64,000 bases of DNA from Leptodactylus fallax (GCA_947044405.1 CAMRHE010000648.1:558001-622000); one strand, 5' to 3'; positions 36,660 to 51,377 are shown, numbered from the stretch's first letter. Made by a program: numbers and translations. The notes: generated by a model not told the origin, from the sequence alone.

Positions 36660-36962
36660 CCTATATGCCAACTATCCAATGTGTAGGAGTGCAATCTTAA
36701 CCCAACTGCCCCACCTCCTCTTCAGACCTCTGAGGCCAATCAGCGAATAGCATGCGCTGTCACTACCTGTGACATCACGGGTCTCATCTTGAGCCCTGTT
36801 GAGGCCGCTGAGGCCAATCAGCGGAACTCCGGAAGAGACTGCACTGGGAAGACACCTGAGCATCGGGGACAGGGGAGTATGAATTTATTTTTTTTCTTCT
36901 TCACTGTCCCCGGCTGATTTAAAAGTTAAAAAGGTTGTCCAATTTTGCCTGGACAACCACTT
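36660..36962. repeat. Degraded TTAA-type element with 'gacaacc' end
   Basis: The section contains two near-identical pieces, ctgaggccaatcagcg, at 36729-36744 and 36807-36822. It ends in aaaaaggttgtccaattttgcctggacaaccacttta. That terminus is common on TTAA-flanked frog elements; the left end is not clear. Confidence 0.4.
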
Positions 36963-37043
36963 TAATCCGGATTTTCTGCAATATTTATACAAAACTGTTT
37001 CTTCAGGATCATGTAGATAATGCTGTAGACTAAGAACCAGTGG

Positions 37044-37472
37044 CAGCAACTATATTTCCGTTTACCTTTATCATTCTCTTCTAGGTTTAGCATTCATTTA
37101 GAAGGGAGTCTATTAACAGATCCCATGTCAACCCAGCCCGCAAATAGATAGGTTAGGGTTGCCTGAATCAAATCGAGATTTCCCTTGTGAATCGGCGCCT
37201 CCATTAGCAAGATATCACTGTTTTTGTCAATATGCAAATTAGCACTTTGGAGCAACGAGAGTGTTGCTGCTGACATCTTTGGAGCAATGGCAACACTCTC
37301 ATTGCTCCACAGAGCTCATTTGCATATTTACAAAAACAGCGATATTTTGGCAATGTAGGCACCGATTCACAAGGGGGAGAACACCGTTTGATTCAGGTGA
37401 CCCTAACCCATCTATGTGCAGGGTCTAAACCTAGAAGAGAATGATAAATGTAAACAGGTAAATATAGTTGCC
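37044..37472. repeat. Long hairpin (inverted repeat with about 200-bp arms)
   Basis: The left arm (from gcaactatatttccgtttac at 37046) pairs with the right arm (ending gtaaatatagttgcc at 37472) over nearly the whole length. Shared blocks include atcattctcttctaggttta, ccttgtgaatcgg, tgtttttgt-aatatgcaaat and ggagcaa-gagagtgttgc. The two arms meet at about 37270 with almost no loop. It is non-coding and probably a fold-back transposable element. Confidence 0.8.
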
Positions 37473-39289
37473 CAAACTGAGTCTGCATACACGGTCTTGT
37501 ATAAATCCTGCAAAGAACATGGGATAACTTCCTGCTGATACGTCCCAGGAGGCGTCAAGGCTTAGTGATCTTATTTGTCCTACTACAGACACGGGAGGCT
37601 CCTACTCCAGCCAGTCGTCTTACAGCCATACATGTGACAGCGAGTAGGAGGAGGGGGACATGGCTGATTGTCAGAGACATAAAAAGAATATTTATTTATA
37701 TATTTTAAGTGCAATATGAGACTATATAGGAACAAAGGGGAGGAAGAGACGAAGAGGGGAAGTGCTGGGATATTTTTATGCATTTTCTATGTTTAGCGTT
37801 CCTTTACATACACTGCCAGTATTTATTTCACGGCTTCATTGTGACAGATACAATATCCCATCAGGTACAACCAGTAACAACCTTCTTCGCTACCGAATAA
37901 GCTATACCCGACAGAGAACAGGTTGCAGAGTTTCAGCTTTAAATCAAAGCTCTAACCAGGATGTTGCATAAGGAATGACTCAGTCCACAAAAGGCACTTA
38001 TATCACAGGCTTACTCATCTGCCAGGCCTGCCGAACCTGCAGGGGCTTGTACAATTCATGACTGGTCTTTTTCAAGATAACACGGGTAGATTGACATAAT
38101 TTGCCTGTTAAAGATCTGCAGATTCAGAATAATAGGTGATCCCAAAGAAATTCTTAAAGTGCACTTGTCACCATGTCTACATCAATAAATATATTACCGT
38201 AATTTCCCATGAAATGAAAACTCCGGAGTATCTTTTATTATAGCTCAGTCATTCATTCATATATTCATATCATTCATCTGCTATTCCTATAAATAGACAA
38301 ATAGGTGCTACCACTATGCTTGACAAAAGGGTGTGTCCTTATAAAGTCTAACACACTCAACAATGATTGGACAGATTGAGACTGTGCAGGGACACACACC
38401 CAACTGGTAAAATGAGCTGTCAATTTATTCATACATTTCTAAGAGGAATAACAGAGGAACATCACATTGCAGAGTTCTAAGAAAAGATGCTCTTATTTTG
38501 AAGGGACTGCAAGTATATTCTCCGGTGACTAACAGCAGGAATGAGTGCTATGTGGTGGCCGTACACACGTTACTGGAGAGGATGTAACACTTCTCTCTCT
38601 CTAAACATTTCACTACCCTGTTAATCCTGACACAAGGATGGAAGAACGTTGAGTATGTGTAAAATAAGACAAGTCCTTCACAGACATAGCACATCTTCTA
38701 GCGTGCTGGCCTGGTACAGAATGTCTTTGCAGGACCAAAAAAAAAAGCTTTTAAATGGGTTAAAAAATTGTATTAAAAAAGTGTTAAACTCCTAAAACTG
38801 TATCTACATCATATCATCAGATATCTGCTTCCTCTTCCTGTGCATGCCCTTAGGGAATGGGCACACTCTCTGGCTGTCTCTTAAAACAGCCAGCCTGCGC
38901 ACCTGTCTACAGTGCTCTAGCCAAGCCCCAACATTGGAAGTCATCTATGCAATAGGTTCCTAGTGGTCTAGTTCCTGAGAAGATGTACTTGTTCCTGTGT
39001 TTTGCCGTTTACCTGTATTTGACCTCTTCCTGTTACCCAAAACTGAGCTTGTGCTGCCTTGACCTCTGATTGGATTGTCATACTATTCAGTGCCGCCCAC
39101 CCTGCCGTCTGTCCGGATAACTGTTACGCACAAACTCTGCCTGCCATGACCTCGATCATCTTTTGACCATTTTTCTGCCTCTTCATTCATTGTTATGCGC
39201 ACTGGCGTCTCTTAACTCTCCTTGGTTCACTAACACTGTGACTACTTATAGAGATCCTCTTCAGTAAAGTCCAGACTTCAGCCCTCCGG

Positions 39290-39515
39290 AGACACAGCAT
39301 AGCTGCGGTTTTGACCCCCTGACTAGCCTCACATGAATGGGACTGATCAGCAGAATGTCTTGCACCATAGGTTCTGCGACTGAATCAGCTGCATAATCTA
39401 TGTCAAGATCGAACAGGACGCTTATTTTTTCAGTATGGAATTTGGGGCACATTTTGAGACAGAATCTGCCTTAATATCAGCTCCAAATTCCTCCATGTGA
39501 ACATATGCTAGGGGT
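39290..39515. repeat. Second copy of the 30108-30905 repeat family
   Basis: It contains agcctcacatgaatgggact, gatcagcagaatgtcttgc, gatcgaacaggacgcttatt and ccaaattcctccatgtgaac in the same order as the uninterrupted form of the 30108-30905 element. Confidence 0.5.
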
Positions 39516-41099
39516 AACGTTAACACCTTTTAATAATGTGTACGATATGGCAATTTATTGCTTTAGTAACTGCTTACTACTGGTCATGAGGAAAGAAAAC
39601 CTGTACAAATGTGTTTACAATTTCTTGATATTTTGCTGAAATTTGTAATTGATGTTACATGGTACATGGTAAATTTTACACAATGAGGGGCCCTACATTG
39701 GTGCGCCTGTATTTATGTCATTATTAAATTATCAAGGTAATGATATTTCTGACAAAATGTAACAAGTCGCATCCACCTGGTTATCACATACATGGCAATT
39801 GTCTATAAACTATGCTCATGAAATGACTATTATACAACACATTTTGTGTTACTTTGCCCCACTGATATGGACTGAAAAGTTGCACACATGGGTGTATTAC
39901 GGGGTGCTTTATTTCCTGCCTTACTCTGGAGTGCTGCCTCAATCTTCATTACATGTATATATAGATATAGACACGTAGATACTATTTTTTTACTAGATAG
40001 GAAATGAGCAATTGTCTGATGCTTGAGAGCATGTGACTTATCTTTACTTCCACTCACCACAGAAGATAAATACACTTAAAGCATATTTCTGACTATTTAT
40101 TAAAAGAACCTAGTAGAGACTTGTCTTGGTGTGCACGTTCTTCCATATTATATCTGGAACATACACCTGATGCAGAGAGGAAAGGGCACAGAGCAAGGAA
40201 GTTTCTGGGAAACTGACTAAATCCCATCCACTACACTGATACTGTACAATACAGTGTATGAACATGGGTGTATATGCTGAAGACTTTATATTTTAAACAA
40301 ATCTCTGCCAAATAATGTGCAAAAAACAGCAGCATAAATTACCCTGCAGTGTGTAGCATGTCACTTTATTCTGAGGGTTTGCAGTGTGGCAAGCCCGCAG
40401 TGATAACCCTGTGAACTCAGCCATAAAAAAAAAAAAAAAAAAACAAACACACACACAACCTGACAGGTGTTTTTGTGCAGTGTCAGAATTCTGGTACATT
40501 CACTGGTTTCCCATAATAGAAACTCAGTTGAGAACCTAGGCCTGTGTGAACATACCCTTACCAAGACAAACTCATATGGCAATGGATCTAGCTTATGTAA
40601 CCCTCTGCAATGAGCGGTTATTGCTAGGGGACCCATATACACGCCCGACTGCTGAAGTTCCCCACAGTGGCGTCCCCCAGATTCTGGGGCACCAGTCTAA
40701 TAATGAGGGGTTGTACAAAGCAGACGATGCCTTTAACCCATGCTGAGATGTGGCCTTTCATATCACATGATAATAAAATTTGATGTTATCATAGCAGTAA
40801 CAGATGTAGAAATTATTAAAAACAGATACAAGACAGTGTTTATTCTGAACATCAGTCCGCACATGTAGAAGGGGGACACATCCGGGATGTTTTGCTGGCC
40901 AGACTCACCGCAATGGAAACTGTCCATTTTAATATTGAAGAAAATCTTTCTCTGCACTTTTTAGTGGTGCTTTTCCACCATGACAAACTAGACAAACATT
41001 TTCTTACTAGTTTGGCTCAGTTCACACTATATAATTGTATGGAAACATTCTGTTTTAGTACTGAAGGGGGGGAAAGAAATCTAAAAAGTTCCTTATTAT

Positions 41100-41725
41100 T
41101 TAATAAGCTAAGGCTCCATTCAGACCATGTTTCTAAAATCCATTTAGCAGATCTGTTTAAAGATGGAATAAATGGATGCAAAAAACGGATGCAAATGGAT
41201 GGCCACTTGTTTTCATAGAAAGCAATGTTAAAAAGAAAAAAACGAGGCGTTTCTGTCCACTTTTCTGGATGAATCCAAAAGTATGGTATGCTACATTTTT
41301 GTGTCCGTGCAAAACAATGGACAAACAGATGTAAACAAATGGGCATCCATTCGTATCAGTTTTCGTTCATTTTTTTTGTTTTCATTTTCTTATATCCATT
41401 AAATAGATCTGCTAAACATGATGTGAATGGATCTTAAAACTCTATTCAGATCACGTTTTGTACTTCTGTTTAATGGATGTAAAAAATGTAGGCAAAAAAA
41501 ACCAAAAACGAACGGCCATCTGTTTACATTAGACATCAATGGATGCGTTGCTGTACATTTTTTTTCTGAAGGACACAAAAACGTCCCAAAAAAATAGACA
41601 ACACCAGGTATTATTTTAAAAAAAAACCAAAAAAAAAAAACATTGATGTCTATGTAAATGGACGGCCATCTGTTTGCGTCCGTTTTGCATCTGATAAACC
41701 GATGTAAAAACCGTGATCTGAAAAG
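41100..41725. repeat. Two adjacent 'cattcagacc' miniature elements
   Basis: The first runs from aggctccattcagaccatg (41111) to gatgtgaatggatcttaaaa (about 41438). The second runs from ctctattcagatcacgtttt to aaccgtgatctgaaaagag (about 41720). Both have internal arms around 'aaatggacggccatctgttt' and 'acatcaatggatgc'. The open frames on the minus strand here come from the arms and A/T runs and are not genes. Confidence 0.5.
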
Positions 41726-42139
41726 AGCATTAAAAGGGTTCTCCGCTTTGGACAACAAACTATATTTTTTGAAGGTTCTCCCATACGATGTCCTACTGAA
41801 ATGTAAAGTCTGAAACCAAAATTTTCCACAGTGAAAAACAGAGAGCAGGTAGTTCTCTTTAGGCCCGTGACCGGTTTTTTAAGACATCAGAAAGTATGCT
41901 CAGAATCCAAAAAGATCATATGCAAGTCACATGCAGGAATGCTATCATGTTAAAAGTCAAACATCACAGCCCCTTTGCTCCAGTAAAGCTAATAAGTAAC
42001 ACGCAGGCAAGTCATATGCACATAACTGAGCTTCTGGAGCAATAAATCACACAAAAAGCGGCCTCCTCCAGGATTTCATTGTGGGTGGATTCATGCTTTT
42101 AACCTGGAGCATCAACAGTTTAACACCTGGTATTAAAGA

Positions 42140-42765
42140 GGTTGTCTGAGATCAATGGCGGTTCCACCTTCAGAACCCCACTGATCGGCACGATGAAGCA
42201 GCTGCAGAACATGAGAGCTACATCCCCTTCATAATGGCTTGCGTGCTTGTCTTGCACCATGGCTCATCCCATTTACTGAAACTTGTTTTGTGTAACAGCT
42301 ATTCCACTAAAACCGTACAATAAATTCATGTAATGGAGTCGTCTTCCTCTGTCAAGTGGTAAAATTTATACCTACCCCACTGATAAATTCAGGTTTGGCA
42401 TACCCAGTGCTCACCACTGAACACCTCAGGCCCAAGTCGATGGGTAAGTGAAGTAGGTGGTACCTTTGGCTCCACTGGAAAGGGAATGGTCTATTCATGC
42501 ACACAATGAAATGACTGCTATGATGCTGAACTTAAGTTGGTTATAGACTTTCAAATATTGATCCTTTAAGTCTATGGCGCAGTGTTGTAGTACATAAAGC
42601 CGCCACTACAGTTTCTATAGACAGGGAGCAATGCGACTCCCAGTATGTAAACATTACCGGGGGGCCATGCTGTCCCATGGAGTCTGACCCTCGCAAGTCT
42701 AATACTGATGGTCTATCCTAAGGATAGGCCATCAAATTTAGAGTGCATAACCCCTTTTAAAGGGG
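42140..42765. repeat. Dispersed 'atcctaaggataggccatc' repeat region
   Basis: The left part has ttaaagaggttgtctgagat and ccactgatcggcac. The right part has ctgatggtctatcctaagga, taggccatcaaatttagag and ataaccccttttaaagg. This is an interrupted or composite copy of the repeat complete at 48353-48775. Confidence 0.45.
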
Positions 42766-44077
42766 ACAAATGTCTGACCACTGGAAGAACGTGAATGTGA
42801 ATGGAACAATGATGCTCAGTCATCACTCCATTAACTTCTACGGGACAGCAACCTCAGTCAGTCCAACACTGCGCCATTCACAGAAGCGCTCAGAAACTCC
42901 TGTTCTCATGTGGATAGGGAGTAAGTGTCATGCTTAAGGCATCAAGAGTACTTGACCCACCCAGGACACCTTATAGACGCCCCTCTTTAAAGAGCACCTG
43001 TCTCAAAATTCTAGAATGCAGAGTGAGAAAATAAACTTGTCCAAAATAGGAACTCATGCTAATAAAAGCGCGCCGTCCTGAAACATCTTGGTTATAGATC
43101 TAGCCTGCAGCATATAAAAACATCAGGAGCCGGGTGTCATACGCTGCAGCGCTGCACCTTAACAAATAGCCCGAGTGTCCCGTATTAAAATGAATGGCTG
43201 TGTTTAAATTACTGGGTCAGATCTCTTAGTCACCTTTTACTGCTCGGAAGGGCTTGGAATGATAAACAGATGACTAGGCCCCTTGTGCTATAAATTGCCA
43301 CGTGTTGTGAATTCTAGAAGAACAGAAAATACATGGAAACAGAATGCGGTGGGACACCCATACCAAATTTCATATGCTGCATTCCTTGGAAAAAAAGACA
43401 TTTTGTACATTTCCTAAGACAAGTGAACGGCTCCAAGAAAAAGCACATTTATATGCAGACTGGTTGTGATGCCTGAACTTCAGAGAATGTGCTGGAGCGA
43501 TTACATATGGGGGCAGGGGGTCGGTCTCGCCACCTGCCTACTAATTTTAGGTCCTAAACAAACAGTGCTTATGGATGACAAAGACAACCATCATTGGTTC
43601 TTATGGAAAGGCCACAATTAATGTGTGTTTTGCTACCCAGAGACACATTTTTCTTCTCCTCGCAGAACGTTAGTCCACAATTCTTGAACGGGCCTTCCGC
43701 TGCGTGTTATTGCACATTATTTACCAGGGCAATCCGAGAACGGGAGGCCTGGACCTCAAAGGAAAACCAAAGCCACCCATTAACCAATAGACCAAACAAA
43801 AAGTTGGGATCTCTGTAAGGGCTTTTTATACCAAGGAAAACCAAACAAGTAACAGGAGGAGGGCTGAAAAAACATTTATAAAATGTGTTAATCCATGGTC
43901 TAACCAGTCATTCATCACTGGTGCCGATGTATCAATCTTCTGGGGACTCACCGAGTTCCCACCAGATCATGAAATGTGACATTACTATAAATGCATAAAA
44001 TAATAGCCAATATATACTGCAGTTTTTTTTTGTTTTTTCTTTATACATGCACATCTCATGCCTCATACTTCTGGACT

Positions 44078-44408
44078 CAGGGGCTGTAGAGCGGATAGGC
44101 CAAAACAAAAAACTCAGGCTCCTATTTTTCTACAGTCTGAGTCAGACCCCAAATCCAGCTCCGACTTCTACAGCCATGATCAGACAGGTGCACCAAATAC
44201 AGTAATTGTGATACTGCAAGAAAGGAACAGTATACAAAAGACAGAGTCTTCAATGCCCCAAGAAAAAAAAAAAGTCCACACAAGACCCTCAGATGACATC
44301 CAATAGTGTCAATAATTGTATAATATGCAATAAGAAATCATTTTACTTTGAGTCGGGATCTTTTTTCCATCTTTGACTACACCTCACAACTCTGACACCA
44401 CAGCCTTG
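44078..44408. mobile_element. Decayed copy of the 'ctgtggagtcgg' hAT-type element
   Basis: The left end caggggctgtagagcgg and right end caccacagccttg match the ends of the 30277-30673 element with several changes. The interior still has ctgagtcagaccc and ccagctccgacttctacagc. No 8-bp duplication is recognisable, which suggests an older insertion. Confidence 0.6.
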
Positions 44409-45934
44409 TGGCTTGTGCACGCAGAGTTCCTATGGTTCTGTAACATGGATCAGGAAAACAATCCCATTGAAAATGCAGTCCAAAATGTGGCCAGCATGAT
44501 AAAGATGTCGGTCAGGCAACAATCAATAGATATCAGTGGAAGCATTCAACAGAACTTGTAATTTATTAATTTTACTCTTATTAATCTGGGTTAAGGAGTC
44601 AAGTGGGCGGGCCTACTCAATGACTGACAGCTCTCAGAGAGTGCATACAGAGGTAGGTGTCAATCACAGAGTGGGGCTGCCCAATGGACTCCTGTTACTC
44701 ACTGACTGTCAGCCTACTTTTTAGGGCTCCAATGATGATGTCAATGGACTCCACAAGGATACTATGGACAATCAATGGCCTGAGTGGTCATATGCGGTAG
44801 ATAGCTTTATCATCACTGCAGTGCAGGAATCTCTGCATTGACGACATACTTGACCATAAGGCTTCATGCATGTACGGGTATGTGAGAAAAATGGCGCAGA
44901 CAACACGTGGATGATATTCAAGTGTTGCCTGTGCCATCCATGGACCCATTTTGTTTCATTATTGAGCCTCGAATGCAAAATGGACAGTTTCGCCCTCTAG
45001 GCTAACAGCGCCCTACATGTACCCATGATAATAAACAGGCATGTGTATGGGGGCCAAAAAATGATGGATCAGAATGTTAGCCTTTAAAGGCACAGTTGGC
45101 ACACTGACAAGGAAAGGGCATGGGCTAAAATTTCACATCCTTCTTTACTTTCTGCCATTTTTCCCCTGAAAAAAACCTTTAAATGAAAAAACAACATGTT
45201 ATACTGAATCTTTTCCCACAAAACTATATATCGATCTGCTCAGCTCCCCCTACTCTATAACATGCTGCGACTATCAGAATGTGACTGGTTCCCTTTAAAC
45301 CAGCGGTAACTATGTAACAAGCTTGGTAAAAACTTTAACGTTGTACTACACGTGTAATGACTGGTTGCTATGGACAACTACTTCACTTTCATACATGAGG
45401 TCTAGTGACTTCAGCAGTAGCTAATAAATTGTTGTGCTCAGTCACGAGGTGCTGGCAATGGTAAAGAAGCAGATGCGAGGAGTCGTATTGCGTAATCTGC
45501 CTTTACCCTAAACACATGGTTCTTGAAAAGACGCCTCAGCTATTTTCTGACAGGATTAACAAAAAAACAAAACAAAACTGACTGGATGAAAACCAGTAGT
45601 CACACATTACTCTGCTACATGTCAGGAGATAAGCGCTAACATGTCCATCACTGCTAGACAAATGTATGGACTGTATTTCCAGTACAACATTATTCTAGCT
45701 TATTTATAAACCGCCACATTACTCGCCAGCTCTGTATAATATATTACATTCTGACTTGTGCGCTAGTCACGTAGGAGACGTCAGGAGACGCAGTCTCTAT
45801 CTATGCATCATACTTATGTATAAAAAAAGCCAGAAGTAGACCCGAAAAACACAAACCCAATCTGCTTAAAAAGTGGTTACCTATAGAACCCCAAAGTCCC
45901 CATAGAGTATAATGGGATCTGCCGGGTTTCTACC

Positions 45935-46339
45935 TTAAAGGGAGTCTATCATTAAAAAAAACACCTTTTAAACTAATGTGACGTTGGAATGGCCTTCATT
46001 CTACGCCTACCTTCTATTCCTTTCTTCTCACAGCCGTTTCTGATAAAATTCGTTTCTTCAGTTATGCTAATTACCATCACGGAGCACCTTGGGCGTTCCT
46101 CCTTCCTGCTGAGAGCACCCCCCGCGTCATAGCTTTCCACCGCCCCTTAGTCCATTGTGTTCACTCCCCTCTTCCTGTTCTCTGTATCTTCTGCCTTTCG
46201 CAGGCATTGGACGCAGCATTGTAACAGACCACCGGAAAATGGCGGCCCGGGCAGAGCTGACTCTTTAAAGGCCATCCAAAGTGAAATTAGTTTAAAAGGT
46301 GTTTTTTTTTTTTTTTTTTTAATGATAGACTCCCTTTAA
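45935..46339. mobile_element. TTAA-flanked miniature element with perfect 19-bp ends
   Basis: TTAA at 45935-45938 and 46336-46339 flank inverted ends AGGGAGTCTATCATTAAAA, identical on both sides. The pairing continues (aacaccttttaaactaa against ttagtttaaaaggtgtt). The interior is non-coding and ends in an 18-base T run. piggyBac or Kolobok superfamily is likely from the TTAA sites. Confidence 0.78.
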
Positions 46340-47522
46340 AAATGCGGAGAGAAAAGTCCTGCTGGCATGGGGAATGAATGGGGGACAGAATCCCCTAACT
46401 CTGGAACAGTATATTCTGTGCCTAGCATCCAGCTGAAAAGGAGATAATTTGGGAGAGCATTGTCTTCACCCAAATGTTCTCAGTTAGATGCCAGACAAGG
46501 AATACTACACCAAAAACACTGGTTTTGGGAGCAGTAAAGTGGGAGCTCCGTTTATACCTTTGTGGGTGTCTCATAGATTACTGTGTCTTTGTCTAGGAGA
46601 CACTTTACAAATTTATGACATGAATATAGGTGGCAGGTTATTTGTTACCACCACTACCCTGCAGCACCAACCAACTATGATTAAGTTGTCTCATTGAAAA
46701 TATTCGTAACCACAACTTAAATAGGATTTAACAGATTTTTGGGTGGCATGAGCCCACACAAAGTAACCAAAGCAACCATGTGTTATGAAAACACTGCTAT
46801 TATATAGGAACCACAGTGGGGAAAGCAGCTCACCGGGCTCCACCACATCCTGCTGTGTAGTATGTGTCATCTTCAAGAATCTGTCATTGTGTCAGGCGAA
46901 GATAATACTTTCTAACCCTACTTCACGAAAGACTCTGTCCTTGCTACCTGGCAACTAGATGCTTGTTTTTAGTGGGTTGGCTAGCTAAAACGGACCACAG
47001 AAGCGGGACTTTCTGGCCTCCAGTGTTTTAGTAAGAAGGGGGTCTATCACCACTAAAATCTCTACTAAACCCCTTACAAGCTGTTGTAGGGGCCGCTCCT
47101 CACATTTTGCACATACCTTTTTGGGATCAAAGTGCATACTTTGCTGCGGAGAAAGTCAACTTTTATTCTATCTTGGTGCACCAAGGGTGTGACTGTGCCT
47201 GCCAGAGCACCTGTTTATACCGCATATCTGGGCCTGTCAATCTTTGTCAGGGGATAGCGATGGTCAGTGGCTGCTTTGGAAGGAGCATTCATGCCTCTAG
47301 TGCACTGAACATCTGTATATGGATTAAAAGGGGATTTTCTCGGCAGCAAAACTGCAGTTTGTCTTGAAAAATATGCTTACTATCTCACCAACAAGTTATT
47401 TTGGTGGTGGTAGACTCTTGTTTATGCATGGAAAACAATGGTCAAATTTGTAAAATCTTTCAATGTGGTAAGGCTATGTCAACATATGTTTAGGCATATG
47501 GATTTTTTGTGCACCACAATGA

Positions 47523-48003
47523 TGTGCAAAAGTTTTAGGCACACATGAAAAAAAAAGTAAAGAAACAAAATAAGAACACTTTCAGAAATATAAGTGAATG
47601 AAGAAAGGAGAAATCTAAATGCCATCAATATTTGGTGTGACCTTTGTCCTTTGGAAGAGATGTCCTGGAAGCGATGATATGGCCCTCACCATCATCCAGT
47701 CTCTCTGGGATTACAGAAGGACAGAAGGATTGGAGGATGCCTACATCCACAGAAGATCTGTGCTTAGTTCTCCAAGATGTCTGGAACTTGCAGAGTTTCT
47801 ACAAAAACTGTCTGCAAGTGTACAGAGGGGAATTGAATGAAGGTAAAAGTCACGCAGATATTGATGAGATTTAGATTTATTTTTTTTTTCATTCACTTCA
47901 TTTTGCCAACTGACAAAAATAAACTAAACTATCGACACTTCTATTTCTGAAAACATTCTTACTTTGCAGGATTTTTCACACACGTGCCTAAAACATTTGC
48001 ACT
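47523..48003 (+). mobile_element. Non-autonomous Tc1/mariner-type element, copy B
   Basis: The left end gtgcaaaagttttaggcaca (47524) is inverted relative to the right end gtgcctaaaacatttgcac (47984-48002). The interior is the reverse complement of copy A at 7600-8036. 'gactgacaaaaataaacta' near 47916 matches 'attgacaaaaataaactatt' in copy A. It is about 480 bp and has no intact transposase. Confidence 0.65.
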
Positions 48004-48352
48004 GCATAGCAGACACATGAAACTTTTGCCATTAGTTTTGCATGCTTACATCAAGCTTTCTGTTTATGTTGAGATCAAATGAACCAATGAAGGGCTCTGA
48101 GTTTACTGTACAAAGCACAGGTACAGTCCAAATGTACAATTCACGTTACCTATTAGAAGCGGTCATATTAACATGTAATAATAAACCTAAAGATGAGAAC
48201 CCAGAGACTCTTCAGAAATAACTGCATCTTATAAAGGAGATGTCCTAGATATCACAGCACCAAGAGAGCCAGAGGAAGTTATTAGTAGTAGCCTGGAGCA
48301 CGTGACTTTAGTCACCCATAAAGAGGGTCACCTCACTTCCACTTTAAGTGTT

Positions 48353-48775
48353 AAAAGGGTTATCCGCTTTTTAATACTGATGGCCTATCATTAGAATTGG
48401 TTAGATCTGGGAAGGTCTGACATCTGGGACCCCTTCACAGATCAGCTGCTCCAGGACTGTGTGGCTCCCGGTAATGTTTACATGCTGGGATCCATGCTGC
48501 TCACTAGCCATACTAAATGTAACCAAGGCTTTAGGTAATGCAGCACTGCTACATAGGCTTCATTTGGGCAGCCGTGCAGTACCTAAAGCCGCCACTACAC
48601 TCTGTACAGAAAGTGAGCAGAACATCTCCCGGCAAGTAAACATAACTGGGAGCCAGGCTGTCCTGGAGCAGCTGATCTGTAAGGGTCCCTGGTGTCAGAC
48701 CCCCACAGATCTCACAATGATGACCTATCCTTAGGATAGTCTATCAACAGTAGTAAATGAATAACCCTTATAAAA
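48353..48775. mobile_element. Fold-back element with 'gatggcctatca' arms
   Basis: The left arm (aagggttatccgctttttaa, tactgatggcctatc, gtctgacatctgggacccct, acagatcagctgctccagga) pairs with the right arm (tcctggagcagctgatctgt, agggtccctggtgtcagacc, atgatgacctatccttagg, gaataaccctt). Middle pairs include ctcccggtaatgtttacatg with gcaagtaaacataactggga. The whole copy is one nearly continuous hairpin. Confidence 0.75.
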
Positions 48776-48884
48776 GGAGGTGTTCAGCAATGGGAAAAAA
48801 AAAGGTCTGCTTTCTTCCATGCCGCCCCTGCTACCTCTTGTGTCACTAGACTTTTACTCTGTAATATATCTTTTTTGTCTGTAC

Positions 48885-48960
48885 TTGAACCCTACAATTT
48901 GTAAAGTGCTGCGGAATATGTTGGCGCTATGAAAATAAAATGTATTATTAGATTATTATT
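48885..48960 (+). repeat. L2/SINE-type 3' tail
   Basis: aaccctacaatttgtaaagtg, ctgcggaatatgttggcgct and atgaaaataaaatgtattat form the same tail as at 36484, in the same orientation. Confidence 0.65.
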
Positions 48961-49018
48961 CCATAAACAGTTCCACAACTGTTCATAGGTTGCGTTTGGT
49001 ATTGCACCTTAGCTCCAC

Positions 49019-49290
49019 TGACACTATGTTCACATTTGCACCGCTGTGTCCGTTGTTCTGCTACCTTGGAAGACCAGAACAACAGACTCACAGACCACTA
49101 AAATACTGGACACCAATGGTGCTTGACAAACCCCACTGACTACAATGGGATCCATCGGGTGTCCTTTCTTTTAAAGTGAAACCTCCAGACGAAAAAGTTG
49201 GACCTGCTGTACTTTTTTATACAGAGATTTTTGGAGGCACACTGTGACGGAGAGTCCAACGCAGATCGTGAACGTAGCTCGAAATGGGCT
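49019..49290. repeat. 'Tatgttcacatttgc' miniature element
   Basis: It starts ctatgttcacatttgcaccg and ends cgcagatcgtgaacgtagc, inverted with several changes. The interior has ctgactacaatgggatccat and ccagacgaaaaagttggacc, as in the 52679 and 62360 copies. Confidence 0.55.
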
Positions 49291-50445
49291 ACACTGAAAT
49301 TACAAACGCAAACAATGAACAGGTTTTTGGAAAAACAAATGGAAAACTCCTTTAAGGGTGCAGCATGCTTTTACCATTGTAAACAACCTGCTCTCCATTA
49401 GATGCGTCCTGCATTGGTACTAGACACATCAAAGAGGACTGAAGTGTTTACGTCAACCACATCAATGAAGTAGCCGAAGCCCTTTGTTGTTTCTAGTCAG
49501 TCTTAATGAGACAGTAGATATATGTAGACCATACCAACACTGCTTGTTTTTATGCTGGTGCAAGTAAACAATAAGACATAATAAATCAATGGAGAGTGAC
49601 ATGAACTTTATCTAAGGCCGCCCAACGACATTTCCTATATTAGTTTACATCTACTAAAGTACCAAGGATATCAGTGCAGTATATATGAAGTCCAGGGTAA
49701 TGCAGCCAGCAGGTCCAAAAAATGTCAGCAGACCATAAGGAAACTGCCCCACTGACAATAGACCAGATAGTATTCTCGCCAACATCAGTGGTGGTCATCT
49801 TGCCACATAGGTGAGTTTAAAGGGGATGTACGAGATTAGAAAATAATGGTCTACTTTTTTTTACATATATATAGCACCACTCTTGTCCTGATCATATAAA
49901 ATGTTGTCCAAGACTACATGCTGAGGTCCTACCCTTAGGATGACATTGGTGGAAGCTCAACACCCAGCACAGTGTAAGGAGCCGGAAACAGACCAGCTCA
50001 GGCTTCGTACATTGTGCAGATATCAGCTAAACAGTGGTTTTGTTGGGTGTTAGACACCCATCGATCTCATATTGATAACCTAGCCCAGTGTTTCCCAATC
50101 TTTTCAGACTCAGGGCAGCCCTACCAAATCATTTTTACCCAAAGACAAAAAATGTCCTAAGGACACAAATAATGTTGCATGAAGGCATCTTCTCAACCAG
50201 AATGTAGTGGGCTTGGGTTTGCAGGGAACCCCGATGGGGAATTGCTTATATAGCCTAAGGATAGGCCATCAATATGTAGTATTGGACAACCACTTTAACC
50301 AATTAACCAAGAATAACCAATTAACTCTGAACAATTAAACCAAGCTTGAGAACTATTTAATATCTACTTAATATCGATCAGGAGGGCATCTATTCCTGAG
50401 CACTAGAAACTTTAAAGAGGAACCTTTAGGAAACATATGTACCTA

Positions 50446-51366
<921 letters not shown>

Positions 51367-51377
51367 TACATATAGCT

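Noticed and set aside
41017..41758. Minus-strand frames of 109 and 119 codons
   Set aside because: They lie on two adjacent miniature elements with A/T runs and inverted arms and have no protein-like composition.
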